Shown here: positions 41,462 through 50,625 of the stretch, piece by piece
Numbering within the stretch: position 1 is the stretch's first letter
Layout of the letters: each line of letters begins with the position of its first letter
Assembly: GCA_016793865.1 (NCBI GenBank)
Contig: JAEULJ010000003.1
Location: 248,001 to 312,000 of the forward strand
Reading direction: 5' to 3'
DNA length: 64,000 nucleotides
Source: Altererythrobacter sp.
GTDB taxonomy: Bacteria > Pseudomonadota > Alphaproteobacteria > Sphingomonadales > Sphingomonadaceae
Notes under the pieces: model-generated
Database searches by the model: none
What the model was told of the DNA's origin: nothing
Seen by the model: the letters and a program-made list of their open reading frames with translations, nothing else
Position numbers and translations under genes: made by a program

Positions 41462-42904
41462 TTAAGCGCGGGGCAGACTAAGGCGGACAAGCAGCCCGCC
41501 CAGGTCCTCGCTCTCGGCAAGCGCGACGTCGCCGCCATAGATCTGGGCGACATCCCTGACGATGGCGAGGCCGAGGCCGGTGCCGGGCTTGCCGGTATCC
41601 AGCCGCGCCCCGCGATCGAATATGCGCGTGCGCTCGGGCGGCGGGATGCCTGGACCATCGTCCTCCACCCAGATCGTGCAGGCGCTGGCCCCTGCCTCCG
41701 CGTCGATCGTGACGAACACGCTCCCGCCGCCGTATTTCGCCGCATTCTCGATCAGATTGCCCAGGATTTCGTCCAGATCCTGACGCTCTATGCCGACCAC
41801 GGCCTGGCGGTTGCCGGCGATGTCTATGCGGGCCTCGGGATGGAGCCGCTCCACCGCACGGCGCACGGCCTCCGCGCTCTGGAACACGCCGGTGCGCGAA
41901 TGACCCACCGCACGCCGTCCCACCGCCCGGGCGCGCGCCAGATGGTGCTCGACATGGCGCTGCATGGTCCGCGCCTCGCGGATGACGGTATCGCTGAGAT
42001 CGGGCGCGCGCGCCGTGGCGGCATTGGTGACCACGGTCAGTGGGGTCTTGAGCGCGTGGGCGAGGTTGCCGGCGTGGGTGCGGGCCTCCTCCGCCTGCTG
42101 GTCGGTGTGGCTCAGAAGCGCGTTGACCTCCTCCACCAGCGGCTGGACTTCGAGGGGCAGCGGCTCGTCGATGCGGCTCGCGCCGGTCGCGCGCAGGTTC
42201 TGGATCGCGGCCCGCACGCGCCGCAGCGGCCCCAGCCCGATCCAGCTTTGCAGCATCGCCATGCCGAACAGGCCCAACCCGAGTATCGCGAAGGACCATA
42301 CCAGGATGGCGCGAACGCGGCGGATCTGGAAGTCGAGTTCCTCGCGACTGGCCGCGACGACGAACCACCACTGGGTCTTGCTGCCGGGCAGGACCACCGA
42401 ACGTTCCGCCATGCGGAGCGGCTCGTTCGCGAACTGGTTCGAATCATAGAGGTGGATGCGCTCGTCGGGCGCGACATCGCCGCTCGCTCGAAGGGAGCGG
42501 TCCCACAGGCTGCGGCTCGGCCAATCGTCGTGGCCCTTGCCGCTGATCTGCCAGTAGAGGCCGGAGTTGGGTTCGAGGAAGCGCTGATCGCCCAGCGGGC
42601 GGTTGAAATAGACCTCGCCGTCCGGGCCGATCTCGGCCGAGGCGATCATCGCGGTCAGCATGTAGTCGAGCTGATCGTCGAAATTGTCCTCGACCAGATT
42701 GGTCAGCGTGCGGTCGACGGCGAAACCGCCCGCCAGCAACAGCACGACGATCCAGCCGGCGGCGATGGCCATCATCCGCCCCGCGATGCTGCGGCGCGGG
42801 GGAAGCTCCACCGCAGGCGCGACGGGGGGCTCCTCGACCCCCGGCGCTGCGTCGCCGGCCTCAGCCGCGGGGCGCGTCGGCGGGATCGTCGAGGCTGTAG
42901 CCAA
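41462..42904 (-). CDS. Sensor histidine kinase, PhoQ-like
   Basis: A 480-residue membrane kinase: Pro-rich cytoplasmic N-terminus, TM1 about 44-64, a periplasmic sensor (about 65-195), TM2 about 199-221, HAMP-like linker, the phosphorylation site His283 in NLAHALKTPL, and an HATPase domain with N box NLIENAAKYG, DDGPGIP and GTGLGLAIV. The LAHALKTPL variant of the H box is typical of PhoQ-type kinases. Its start overlaps the response regulator gene by 44 bases. The stimulus is unknown; Mg2+ or cationic peptides are sensed by PhoQ. Confidence 0.92.
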   Translation of the reverse strand: MATASTIPPTRPAAEAGDAAPGVEEPPVAPAVELPPRRSIAGRMMAIAAGWIVVLLLAGGFAVDRTLTNLVEDNFDDQLDYMLTAMIASAEIGPDGEVYFNRPLGDQRFLEPNSGLYWQISGKGHDDWPSRSLWDRSLRASGDVAPDERIHLYDSNQFANEPLRMAERSVVLPGSKTQWWFVVAASREELDFQIRRVRAILVWSFAILGLGLFGMAMLQSWIGLGPLRRVRAAIQNLRATGASRIDEPLPLEVQPLVEEVNALLSHTDQQAEEARTHAGNLAHALKTPLTVVTNAATARAPDLSDTVIREARTMQRHVEHHLARARAVGRRAVGHSRTGVFQSAEAVRRAVERLHPEARIDIAGNRQAVVGIERQDLDEILGNLIENAAKYGGGSVFVTIDAEAGASACTIWVEDDGPGIPPPERTRIFDRGARLDTGKPGTGLGLAIVRDVAQIYGGDVALAESEDLGGLLVRLSLPRA

Positions 42905-43538
42905 GGCCGCGGATCGTGGTGATGATGTCTGCGCCCAGCTTCTTGCGGATGCGGGTCACGAAGACTTCGATGGTGTTCGAATCGCGGTCGAAATCCTGAT
43001 CGTAGATATGCTCGATCAGCTCGGTGCGGCTGACCACCTTGCCCTTGTGGTGCATCAGATAGCTGAGCAGCTTGTATTCCTGCGCGGTCAGCTTGACCGG
43101 CTCGCCCGCCAGCGTGACCCGGCCCGAACGGGTATCGAGCCGGACGCCGCCCGCCATCAGTTCTGAACTGGTGTTGCCAGAGGCGCGGCGGATCAGCGCC
43201 CGCAGGCGGGCGATCAACTCCTCGGTCTGGAAAGGCTTGGCGAGATAGTCGTCCGCCCCCGCGTCGAGCCCGGCCACCTTGTCGGACCAGCTGTCTCGCG
43301 CCGTCAGGACCAGCACCGGAAAGGTGCGCCCTTCCTTGCGCCACATACCCAGCACCGTCAGCCCGTCGATCTCCGGCAGGCCGAGATCGAGGATCACGGC
43401 ATCGTAATTCTCGGTCGAGCCCATGAAGTGCCCGTCCTCACCATCGGTCGAGAGGTCCACGGCATAGCCGCTCTGCTCGAGCGTTGATTTGAGCTGCTTG
43501 CCGAGAGTGGGTTCGTCCTCGACGATCAGGATGCGCAT
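42861..43538 (-). CDS. OmpR/PhoB-family response regulator
   Basis: A 225-residue two-domain regulator. The receiver has Asp51 (AVILDLGLPEIDG), the acidic pair in VEDEP and the Lys in DYLAKPF; the C-terminal winged helix contains LTAQEYKLLSYLMHHKGKVV and SNTIEVFVTRIRKKLGADII. It is the first gene of a two-component operon with the PhoQ-like kinase. A PepSY-type gene lies upstream and may be a co-transcribed target, as seen for PhoPQ-like systems. Confidence 0.93.
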   Translation of the reverse strand: MRILIVEDEPTLGKQLKSTLEQSGYAVDLSTDGEDGHFMGSTENYDAVILDLGLPEIDGLTVLGMWRKEGRTFPVLVLTARDSWSDKVAGLDAGADDYLAKPFQTEELIARLRALIRRASGNTSSELMAGGVRLDTRSGRVTLAGEPVKLTAQEYKLLSYLMHHKGKVVSRTELIEHIYDQDFDRDSNTIEVFVTRIRKKLGADIITTIRGLGYSLDDPADAPRG

Positions 43539-43615
43539 GGGTGGTCGTCCCCCTCAGATATGTTGCGGCCCGCTTGGGCGCTTGCACGCAATGCGTCAAC
43601 GCGGCCGCCGATTCC

Positions 43616-43912
43616 TCACCAGCTCTTCTTGATGATCCGGCCGCTGCGCGCGTCGACATCGACGAACAGCACCCGCCCATCGCGGATGAACTTGAGGCGA
43701 TAGGCCATGGCGGTGGAATCATAGGCGAAGCCCAGATATTCGGCATCGCCCATCATCGGCAGTATCCGCGCCTCGATCTCGCGCGACTTGAGGATGTTGC
43801 CGGCCTCGGCATCCTTGCGCGCCATGCCCTGATCGCTGCGCGGCTGCTGTGCAGCCGCGTCGGGCGCGGCAAGCACCGCCACGCAGGCGAGGAGGGTGAG
43901 GAGCGGCTTCAT
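43616..43912 (-). CDS. Small exported PepSY-like protein
   Basis: A 98-residue protein with a signal peptide (MKPLLTLLACVAVLAAPDAA) and a PepSY-like domain (EIEARILPMMGDAEYLGFAY then RDGRVLFVDVDARSGRIIKK). Such domains are thought to inhibit proteases or sense envelope state. The ATG at 43912 is better spaced from AAGG than the one at 43918. It lies just upstream of a PhoPQ-like operon on the same strand. Confidence 0.78.
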   Translation of the reverse strand: MKPLLTLLACVAVLAAPDAAAQQPRSDQGMARKDAEAGNILKSREIEARILPMMGDAEYLGFAYDSTAMAYRLKFIRDGRVLFVDVDARSGRIIKKSW

Positions 43913-43971
43913 CGACATGGCCTTGCCTACTAGGCATTGAACATCGTGTGAATGCCGCCCCTGCCCCCGGT

Positions 43972-44694
43972 TCAGCGCGTCAGTTCGTAGGTTACGTTGA
44001 CCGTCACCGACGTCCCGACAAGCCCCGGCTCCACAGGCGATGCCACCCTCGATCCGGTTACCATGACATCCGCCTTCTCCATGAATGGCATGGGCCGCCC
44101 CGGATTGACCAGCTCGCTGACCTGCAGCAGCCGCACGCCGGAGTAGCCCGCCCACTTGGCGTAGTCCTCCGCCTGAGCCTTCGCCTTGTCGAGCGCGGCC
44201 TTGCGGGCCTGCGCGCGCGGCGCGGTGTCATCGTCGATCGAGAAGCTGGGGCCCGAGATGTCCGTGGCCCCGGCCGCGACCAGCGCGTCGAGCACCCGGC
44301 CGGTATCGGCCACCTTGCGCAGGATCACGCTGACCCGGTTGCTGGCCTGGTAGCCGCGGAACACCTGCCGGCGCTGCTCCTGATCGTAGTCGAACTGCGC
44401 GCCCAGATCGATGCCGGTGGTCTGGATATCGTCGGCCGCGATGCCGAGCGCCTTGATGCGCTGGACCACCTTGTCCATCGCCGCCGCGTTGAGGCGCATC
44501 GCCTCCACCGCCGTCTGCGCCTGCGTGGTCACGCCGGAGCCGATGGTTGCAAGGTCGGGCCTGGCCTTGACGACCTCGCTCACGGCCAGTTCCACGACCG
44601 GACCCTGCGACTGGATCTGGATCTCGGCGGCGGCTGCTGCAGCCGGCGCGCTGGCGGCGGCGATGATGGCGGGAAGCAGAACGATGCGGGTCAT
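43972..44694 (-). CDS. SIMPL-domain (DUF541) periplasmic protein
   Basis: A 240-residue protein with a signal peptide (MTRIVLLPAIIAAASAPAAA) and a SIMPL/DUF541 domain: VVELAVSEVVKARPDLATIG, AMDKVVQRIKALGIAADDIQ and the C-terminal VTVNVTYEL. Members such as BP26 of Brucella form periplasmic or outer-membrane channel-like assemblies; function is poorly known. AGGAGA precedes the ATG. It is divergent from the ABC-F gene. Confidence 0.88.
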   Translation of the reverse strand: MTRIVLLPAIIAAASAPAAAAAAEIQIQSQGPVVELAVSEVVKARPDLATIGSGVTTQAQTAVEAMRLNAAAMDKVVQRIKALGIAADDIQTTGIDLGAQFDYDQEQRRQVFRGYQASNRVSVILRKVADTGRVLDALVAAGATDISGPSFSIDDDTAPRAQARKAALDKAKAQAEDYAKWAGYSGVRLLQVSELVNPGRPMPFMEKADVMVTGSRVASPVEPGLVGTSVTVNVTYELTR

Positions 44695-44795
44695 GTGATT
44701 TGTCTCCTTTTCGCGCGAACGCTTCGCGGTTCGCCTGTTAAACGCGGCTGAACCGTCTTGTTCCGGGCGGCACGAGCGATTACCGCGCGCGGCCC

Positions 44796-46631
44796 ATGGC
44801 GCAGCCACCGATCCTCAGCTGGGAGAAGCTCGGCCTTCAACAGGGTGGCCGCTGGCTGTTCGGCGGCCCGCCCTCCCCCGGCATCGACCTCCATGTCGGC
44901 CCGCGCGACCGGCTGGCGCTGATCGGCCGCAACGGCGCGGGCAAGACCACGCTGTTCCGCCTGATCGCCGACAGGATCGAGGCCGACCGGGGCATCCGCA
45001 AGGTCAGGCCCGGCACGCGCATCGTGATGCTGGAACAGGATCCCGACTTCACCGGCCATGCCAGGCTGATGGACTGGGCACTGGCGGGCGAACACCCGCC
45101 CGCGGTGCACGAGGTGGAAGCGATCGCCGGCCAGCTCGGCATCGACCTGACCCGCGCCTGCGAGGGTGCCAGCGGGGGCGAGCGCCGCCGTGCCGCCATC
45201 GCCCGCGCGCTGGCCCAGGCGCCCGACCTGCTGCTGATGGACGAGCCCACCAACCACCTCGATCTGGCCGCGATAGAATGGCTGGAGGACTGGCTCACCC
45301 GCTACAAGGGCGCCTTCGTGGTCATCAGCCATGACCGCACCTTCCTCAAGCGCCTTACCAGCGCGACGCTGTGGCTCGACCGCGGCGCGCTGCGGCGCAA
45401 GGAGGTCGGCTTCGGCGGATATGAAGCCTGGGAAGAGGCGGTCTACGCCGAAGAGGCCCGCGCCGCCGAGAAGATGGACGCGAAGCTCAAGCTGGAGGCG
45501 CACTGGCTGGAGCGCGGGGTGACCGCACGGCGCAAGCGCAACCAGGGCCGGCTCGAGAAGCTGTGGCAGATGCGCGCCCAGCGCGCGGCGATGATCTCCG
45601 GCGCGGGCACCGCCAAGCTCAAGCTGGCGACCGAGGAGGACTTCAAGTCCAAGTCGGTCATCGTGGCCGAGGGCATCTCCAAATCCTATGGCGGACGCGC
45701 CATCATCAGGCCGCTCACCCTGCGCATCCAGCGCGGCGACCGCATCGGCGTCGTGGGTGCCAATGGCGCGGGCAAGACCACGCTGCTCAAGATGCTGACC
45801 GGCGAGCTGGCGCCCGACACCGGCACGGTGACCATCGCCAGGACGCTGACCGGCGTGACGATCGACCAGCAGCGCAGCCTGATGGCCGCCGACCGCACCG
45901 TGCGCCAGGTGCTGGCCGAAGGCGGCGACTGGATCGACGTCGCCGGCGGGCGCAAGCACGTGCAGGGCTATCTCAAGGAGTTCCTGTTCGATCCCGGCGT
46001 GGTCGACATGAAGGTCGGCGTGCTGTCGGGCGGGGAGAAGAGCCGGCTGCTGCTGGCGCGCGAGTTCGCCAAGGCCAGCAACCTGCTGGTGCTCGACGAG
46101 CCGACCAACGATCTCGACCTGGAGACGCTCGACCTGCTGCAGGAGGTCATCGCCGACTACGAGGGCACCGTCCTCATCGTCAGCCACGACCGCGACTTCC
46201 TCGACCGCACCGTCACGCTCACCCTGGGGCTGGACGGCAGCGGAAGGGTGGACGTCGTGGCCGGCGGCTACGAGGACTGGGTGGCCAAGCGGCGCGAGCC
46301 CGCCGCCGCGCAGGCCAGGCCGGCCCGCGCCGAGGCAGCACCATCGCCTGGCAGCGCCGCGACCGACGCACCAGCCGCGCCGCCGCCCCCACGCCGCGCC
46401 GCCAAGCTCTCCTTCAAGGACCAGCGCGACTACGACCTCCTCCCCGCGCGCATCGAGGAGCTCGACGCCGCCATCGCCAAGGGCGAAGCGCTGCTGGGCG
46501 ATCCCGATCTCTTCGCACGCGATCCGCAGCGGTTCGCGGCCATCAGCAATGGCATCGCCACCGCCCGCGCCGAGAAGGACACTGCCGAGGAACGCTGGCT
46601 GGAACTCGCCGAACTGGTCGAGGGCGCATGA
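44796..46631 (+). CDS. ABC-F family ATPase
   Basis: A 611-residue soluble protein with two ABC domains and no membrane segments: Walker A GRNGAGKTT and GANGAGKTT, signature motifs SGGERRRAAI and SGGEKSRLLL, Walker B LLLMDEPTNHLD and LVLDEPTNDLD. A charged linker (EEARAAEKMDAKLKLEAHWL) separates the domains, and a C-terminal coiled coil follows an Ala/Pro-rich stretch. It resembles Uup. ABC-F proteins act on the ribosome or tolerate DNA/antibiotic stress. Confidence 0.93.
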   Translation: MAQPPILSWEKLGLQQGGRWLFGGPPSPGIDLHVGPRDRLALIGRNGAGKTTLFRLIADRIEADRGIRKVRPGTRIVMLEQDPDFTGHARLMDWALAGEHPPAVHEVEAIAGQLGIDLTRACEGASGGERRRAAIARALAQAPDLLLMDEPTNHLDLAAIEWLEDWLTRYKGAFVVISHDRTFLKRLTSATLWLDRGALRRKEVGFGGYEAWEEAVYAEEARAAEKMDAKLKLEAHWLERGVTARRKRNQGRLEKLWQMRAQRAAMISGAGTAKLKLATEEDFKSKSVIVAEGISKSYGGRAIIRPLTLRIQRGDRIGVVGANGAGKTTLLKMLTGELAPDTGTVTIARTLTGVTIDQQRSLMAADRTVRQVLAEGGDWIDVAGGRKHVQGYLKEFLFDPGVVDMKVGVLSGGEKSRLLLAREFAKASNLLVLDEPTNDLDLETLDLLQEVIADYEGTVLIVSHDRDFLDRTVTLTLGLDGSGRVDVVAGGYEDWVAKRREPAAAQARPARAEAAPSPGSAATDAPAAPPPPRRAAKLSFKDQRDYDLLPARIEELDAAIAKGEALLGDPDLFARDPQRFAAISNGIATARAEKDTAEERWLELAELVEGA

Positions 46632-46718
46632 CTGGCTCGCCGCTGCGGCCGCCCGGCCAATGCCGCGCCGATCGGGTGAGCCTGCTGCGGGACCATCGCC
46701 TTTCGATCTCCGCGGCGT

Positions 46719-47204
46719 TCACGGCAGCCGATAGAAATCGGCCACCCGCTCCAGCGCCAGGCGCAGCACCAGCTTGCCCGAGCGCGCGGGCCAATCCAGC
46801 GCGCGCTCCGCGGTGGGCACGCTCTCGCAGGCGCAGGCGACACGCCACAGGACATCGGCCAGCCCCTTCCCCGCCGCCGCCATCGCGCCGTCGAAGCGGG
46901 CCTTGGCGGCAATCTGCCGCTCGGTGGGAGAAAGCCCGCGCAACCCGGTGCCGCGCGGCCGCAGCGGTTCCCACCGCATGGTGACCGGAGGGGAAAGTCC
47001 CGCCCGTTCGTAATCGGCGCGCAACCGTTCTCCGGCGTCCAGCAGCCGGCCCGGCAGATGGCCGCGGGCGTAAAGCCAGGCCAGCGGCGATTCAGCTGCG
47101 TTCACCGTGACGGTGCGTATCGCCCGCCCGCCAGCGCGCCTGGCGGCGGGCTCGCGGCGGGGGCCTTCGGGGGTGAGCTCGCGCTGCTCCAGCTTGCGAA
47201 TCAT
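46719..47204 (-). CDS. DUF6456-like conserved protein
   Basis: A 161-residue protein. The segment ESPLAWLYARGHLPGRLLDA then GERLRADYERAGLSPPVTMR and the late GLADVLWRVACACE are typical of the DUF6456 domain of alphaproteobacteria. The N-terminal 30 residues are basic. A helical DNA-binding role has been suggested for relatives by architecture, but not shown. It is divergent from the XRE-family regulator at 47312. Confidence 0.75.
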   Translation of the reverse strand: MIRKLEQRELTPEGPRREPAARRAGGRAIRTVTVNAAESPLAWLYARGHLPGRLLDAGERLRADYERAGLSPPVTMRWEPLRPRGTGLRGLSPTERQIAAKARFDGAMAAAGKGLADVLWRVACACESVPTAERALDWPARSGKLVLRLALERVADFYRLP

Positions 47205-47311
47205 AGAAGTTCATCCTTTGTTCCAACTTTCCCCTCTTGCATTATCGGGTTAGGTGTAGGAAAGCGAAAACACCAAAGCGGTTTAACGAATTTGCCAATC
47301 AGGATGCTCCC

Positions 47312-47884
47312 ATGATCAATCGCATACGCGCCATCCGCAAGGAGAAGGGCATGACCCTGGCCGATCTGGCCGAGGCGTGCAGCCCGCCTACCACGCCGCA
47401 GACCATCGGGCGGCTGGAGACCGGAATGCGGACGCTCAGCACCAAATGGATGGACCGGATCGGCAAGGCGCTGGGCGTGGAACCGGAGCTTCTGGTGCGC
47501 GGCGAGGATGCGCCCGCAACCCAGGTGATCGCCACGCTGGGCGAACGCGGGCCCGAGGCGCTGACCCGCCAGCGCGACGCCCTGCCCCCCACGGCGCTGG
47601 GCGGCGGCGGCAATCTCATGGTCCTGGCCATCGACTATCCCCATGGCGAATACCGGCCGGGCGACCAGCTCTGGCTGCGCGAGATCGACCCCGAGGATTC
47701 CGCCCGCGCCGTCAACCGCGATGTGCTCGTCCCGCGCCGCAACGGCCGCTATGCCTTCGGCCGGCTGATCGACCGCAGCGGCGACAAGATCGGAGTGCTC
47801 CCCCCCGGTCATGGCGAGAAGCAGCAGGTGGTCGAAAGCCCGGCCTGGATCGGCGTGGCGGAGATGCTGGTCCGCCGGCTCTGA
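47312..47884 (+). CDS. XRE-family regulator with S24-like C-terminal domain
   Basis: A 190-residue protein: N-terminal HTH (MINRIRAIRKEKGMTLADLA, TPQTIGRLETGMRTLS) and a C-terminal LexA/repressor-type region (DYPHGEYRPGDQLWLREIDP, RAVNRDVLVPRRNGRYAFGR). The Ser-Lys dyad of self-cleaving S24 peptidases is not apparent, so autocleavage is unlikely. It could be a repressor of a nearby gene such as its divergent DUF6456 neighbour. Confidence 0.75.
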   Translation: MINRIRAIRKEKGMTLADLAEACSPPTTPQTIGRLETGMRTLSTKWMDRIGKALGVEPELLVRGEDAPATQVIATLGERGPEALTRQRDALPPTALGGGGNLMVLAIDYPHGEYRPGDQLWLREIDPEDSARAVNRDVLVPRRNGRYAFGRLIDRSGDKIGVLPPGHGEKQQVVESPAWIGVAEMLVRRL

Positions 47885-48045
47885 TCGCGGGGCATCCGCC
47901 CCCGCGCCGCGCCCGCTTCTATCCACCGGCCCCACCGCGAATCGCGATGAACTGTGGCCGGAATGGGGCAGGGATGCCCCGCCATTAGGGACTCCGCCCG
48001 CCGGGGCGCGTAGAAGGCGCGCACCGAACGGGAAGGGACCGTCCG

Positions 48046-48564
48046 ATGTCGAAGCTCCTCATGCGCGGCCCCGTGCTCGCGCTCGCCCTGGCCTCGCCGG
48101 CCACCGCCACGCCCGCCCCGGCCGCGCCTCTCGCGGGTGCCACCAGCGCGTTCGAGCGCCAGTTCGAAGGCTTCCGCCAGCTTCCCGCCGCGCCGCTCCC
48201 CGGCGAAGGCGCGGTGAACATCGCCGAGATCGACCACCACCCCGGTGATGGCGACGAGGGCGCAGACGGCACCGCGCTCGGCTCCGGCACCGCCTCCTAC
48301 TACGGCCACCGCTTCGACGGTCGCCGCACCGCCAGCGGCGAGCGGTTCGACATGGACGCGCTCACCGCCGCGCACCGCACCCTGCCCTTCGGCAGCAAGC
48401 TGCGCGTGACCAACCCCGCCAACGGCCGCAGCGTGGTGGTGCGCGTCAACGATCGCGGCCCGTTCCACGGCGGCCGGCTGATCGACCTGAGCCATGCCGC
48501 GGCGCAGCGCCTGGGCCTGATCGCGCGCGGCAGCGGCCGGGTGGACCTCGCCCTGCTGAACTAG
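48046..48564 (+). CDS. RlpA-type septal ring / peptidoglycan-associated protein
   Basis: A 172-residue protein with a signal peptide (MSKLLMRGPVLALALASPAT) and a C-terminal double-psi beta-barrel: SGTASYYGHRFDGRRTASGE, LPFGSKLRVTNPANGRSVVV and VNDRGPFHGGRLIDLSHAAA. RlpA proteins bind or cleave denuded glycan strands. No SPOR domain is present, so localisation to septa through denuded glycan is uncertain. No lipobox Cys is seen. Confidence 0.88.
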   Translation: MSKLLMRGPVLALALASPATATPAPAAPLAGATSAFERQFEGFRQLPAAPLPGEGAVNIAEIDHHPGDGDEGADGTALGSGTASYYGHRFDGRRTASGERFDMDALTAAHRTLPFGSKLRVTNPANGRSVVVRVNDRGPFHGGRLIDLSHAAAQRLGLIARGSGRVDLALLN

Positions 48565-48610
48565 CGCCCCCGCCGCCTGCCCGCGCCGCGCGCCGGGCCT
48601 GTGGCGCGCC

Positions 48611-49627
48611 TCACTCGGGCTCTTCCTCGTGGAAGCGCCATTCCTCCGGCTCGTCGCCGGGCCGCCGCGGGATCACCAGCCACCAGCGCTCCACATCCGC
48701 GACGAAGGCGTCGAGCTGCTCCTGCTCCAGCCTGGCGGCGCCGTAGCGCTCGCTCAGATCCGGCGCATCCGCGGGCCGCCGCCGCTCCATCGCCGCCAGC
48801 AGCCGGTCGATGACCGGCATCCGCGCCTCGGCCGCGCTCTCCCCCTCCAGAAGATCGGCATAGTCCTCGGGCGAGCCGGGGCCCTCGTCATCGTCGTAGT
48901 ATTCGTAGCCGCCCTCGTCCTCCTCGCCCGCCTCCTCGGCGCAGGCGTCGGCGGTGTCCTGCGCGCCCTCGCCGGGCGGCGCGGCGGGGGGAGACATGGA
49001 CCGGGTGTTACACGGTCCAGGAGAAGAATTCTCCGCGGCCGCGGGCTCGGGCTCGGGCGGCGCGGGCACCGCCTCCTCGCCCCGCTCGAAACGGGCGAGC
49101 GCCTCGTCGAAGATGTCGGCGAAGGCAATGGCGGCGGGGGTTTCGGCCAGCCGGTCGAGGCGCGCGAGGTGCGCGAGCAGCAACCGGTCGGAATAGCGGG
49201 TGCGGGTGCCGACCACCTCGCCGTGATAGCGCACCTCCTCGGTGATCCCGTCGATGGCGCGGCAACCGACCGTATCGGCGACACTGACCCGCGCCACCAC
49301 CAGCGCCGCATCCCAGGCGGTGCGGAAGGCGGGGGTGGCCCGCCGCGCGCGATAGGCGGTCTGATGGCTGGTGCCCGCGGCCGAGGCGGCCGAGCGCACC
49401 GAGCCGGTGACCGAGAGGTTCTCGAGAAAGGCGACCTGGCGGGCGCGGGTGAACACCCCCGCTTCAGCGGAAGCGGGAGCCGGTTCCGCGCCCGGAAGCG
49501 GGGCCGCGCATTGCGGACAGCAGCCCGTCGGGATGCTGGCTGCCGCATCTGGCTCCTGCGGGGCGCGCGTGTGATCGCCGGGAAGCGCGGTGATGAGCGC
49601 GGGGAGGTTGGGGGTATAGGCGGTCAT
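48611..49627 (-). CDS. HTH-containing hypothetical protein with acidic C-terminal region
   Basis: A 338-residue protein. Residues about 45-110 resemble a terminase-small-subunit-like HTH (RARQVAFLENLSVTGSVRSA, then GTSHQTAYRARRATPAFRTA). The middle (residues about 200-275) is low-complexity, acidic (GEEDEGGYEYYDDDEGPGSP). A CPQC knuckle near residue 38 could bind metal. Start MTAYTPNLPALITALPGDHT is chosen. This type recurs in sphingomonads; function unknown. Confidence 0.6.
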   Translation of the reverse strand: MTAYTPNLPALITALPGDHTRAPQEPDAAASIPTGCCPQCAAPLPGAEPAPASAEAGVFTRARQVAFLENLSVTGSVRSAASAAGTSHQTAYRARRATPAFRTAWDAALVVARVSVADTVGCRAIDGITEEVRYHGEVVGTRTRYSDRLLLAHLARLDRLAETPAAIAFADIFDEALARFERGEEAVPAPPEPEPAAAENSSPGPCNTRSMSPPAAPPGEGAQDTADACAEEAGEEDEGGYEYYDDDEGPGSPEDYADLLEGESAAEARMPVIDRLLAAMERRRPADAPDLSERYGAARLEQEQLDAFVADVERWWLVIPRRPGDEPEEWRFHEEEPE

Positions 49628-49761
49628 GATCCGTATCTCCGTGAACATAGCGGGAACGAATCGACTCACATATACATCGAAGGGGGTGTAGGAAAATGGT
49701 TTGTTGCGGGCAGAATTCCGCTTAGACCTGAGCCGTAAGCAGACAACGAAGGAACGAGCAG

Positions 49762-50625
49762 ATGGTGGTCACTGCATTCGCTGCCGGCAGACCACCTACA
49801 GTCGCGACAGTCGAAAACATTGGCGAGGCAATCGGGTTTTTCGACGGGCTAGCGCGCAGTGGGTCGCCACTCACTGTATTTCGAGGGCACGCTGACATTG
49901 GATGGGAGGTAGCTCCAAGTATCTTTCGAGACGACCTCAACGTCCTCGACTTTGAATCCCGTGTCGTGCGTGATCTCGTCGCGCTTTATCCTACAGAATT
50001 CGAGAGTGATCGGACGATGTTCGATCGACTGGTGCGCATGCAACACTTTGGGCTTCGCACGCGTCTAATGGACGTATCTCGCAATCCCCTTGCTGCGCTT
50101 TACTTCTCGGTAGAAGATGGCGATCACAATCACGAAGATGGTTGTGTTGTCATCTTTAATATACATGATGACCGTGTGAAGTATTACGATAGCGACTCTA
50201 TTAGTTGTATATCCAACCTTGCCAATCTCACCACCGCCGAGAAGAAGATAATAGAAGACACCCCCGCCCGTACGATAAGGGAACTGAACGATCTCCAACC
50301 AGTCGATCGGCTCTATCAATTTATACGCGCGGAAAAACCGGAGTTTCGTCCGCGGATTCGCAGGGAAGATTTATTTAAGCCCTATTTTGTGTATCCAAAG
50401 ATGAACAATAAGAGGATAATCGCACAAAACGGCGCGTTCATCGTTTTCGGATTGGATAGAACAAAAGGCCCGAAGACCTCGGGAATCTCCTTAACTTGCG
50501 TCAAAATACCGGCCCTCGCCAAGCAAGCGATCAGACAAAGCCTCCATCGCCTTGGGTATGACGACAGCACGTTATTTCCCGACATTGAACGCTCGGCGCG
50601 GCAAATTATGAAGAATTACAGTTAG
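49762..50625 (+). CDS. FRG-domain protein, candidate defence effector
   Basis: A 287-residue protein with the FRG domain: Phe40-Arg41-Gly42 (TVFRGHADIGWEVAPSIFRD), Glu65 in LDFESRVVRD, and QHFGLRTRLMDVSRNPLAAL (94-113). FRG domains occur in prophage and defence loci; their biochemistry is not settled, though an ADP-ribosyltransferase-like role has been proposed. AAGGA precedes the ATG. Codons such as TTA and ATA are frequent, unlike neighbouring genes, which indicates recent acquisition. Its stop overlaps the end of the convergent TIGR02391-type gene by 4 bases. Confidence 0.88.
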   Translation: MVVTAFAAGRPPTVATVENIGEAIGFFDGLARSGSPLTVFRGHADIGWEVAPSIFRDDLNVLDFESRVVRDLVALYPTEFESDRTMFDRLVRMQHFGLRTRLMDVSRNPLAALYFSVEDGDHNHEDGCVVIFNIHDDRVKYYDSDSISCISNLANLTTAEKKIIEDTPARTIRELNDLQPVDRLYQFIRAEKPEFRPRIRREDLFKPYFVYPKMNNKRIIAQNGAFIVFGLDRTKGPKTSGISLTCVKIPALAKQAIRQSLHRLGYDDSTLFPDIERSARQIMKNYS

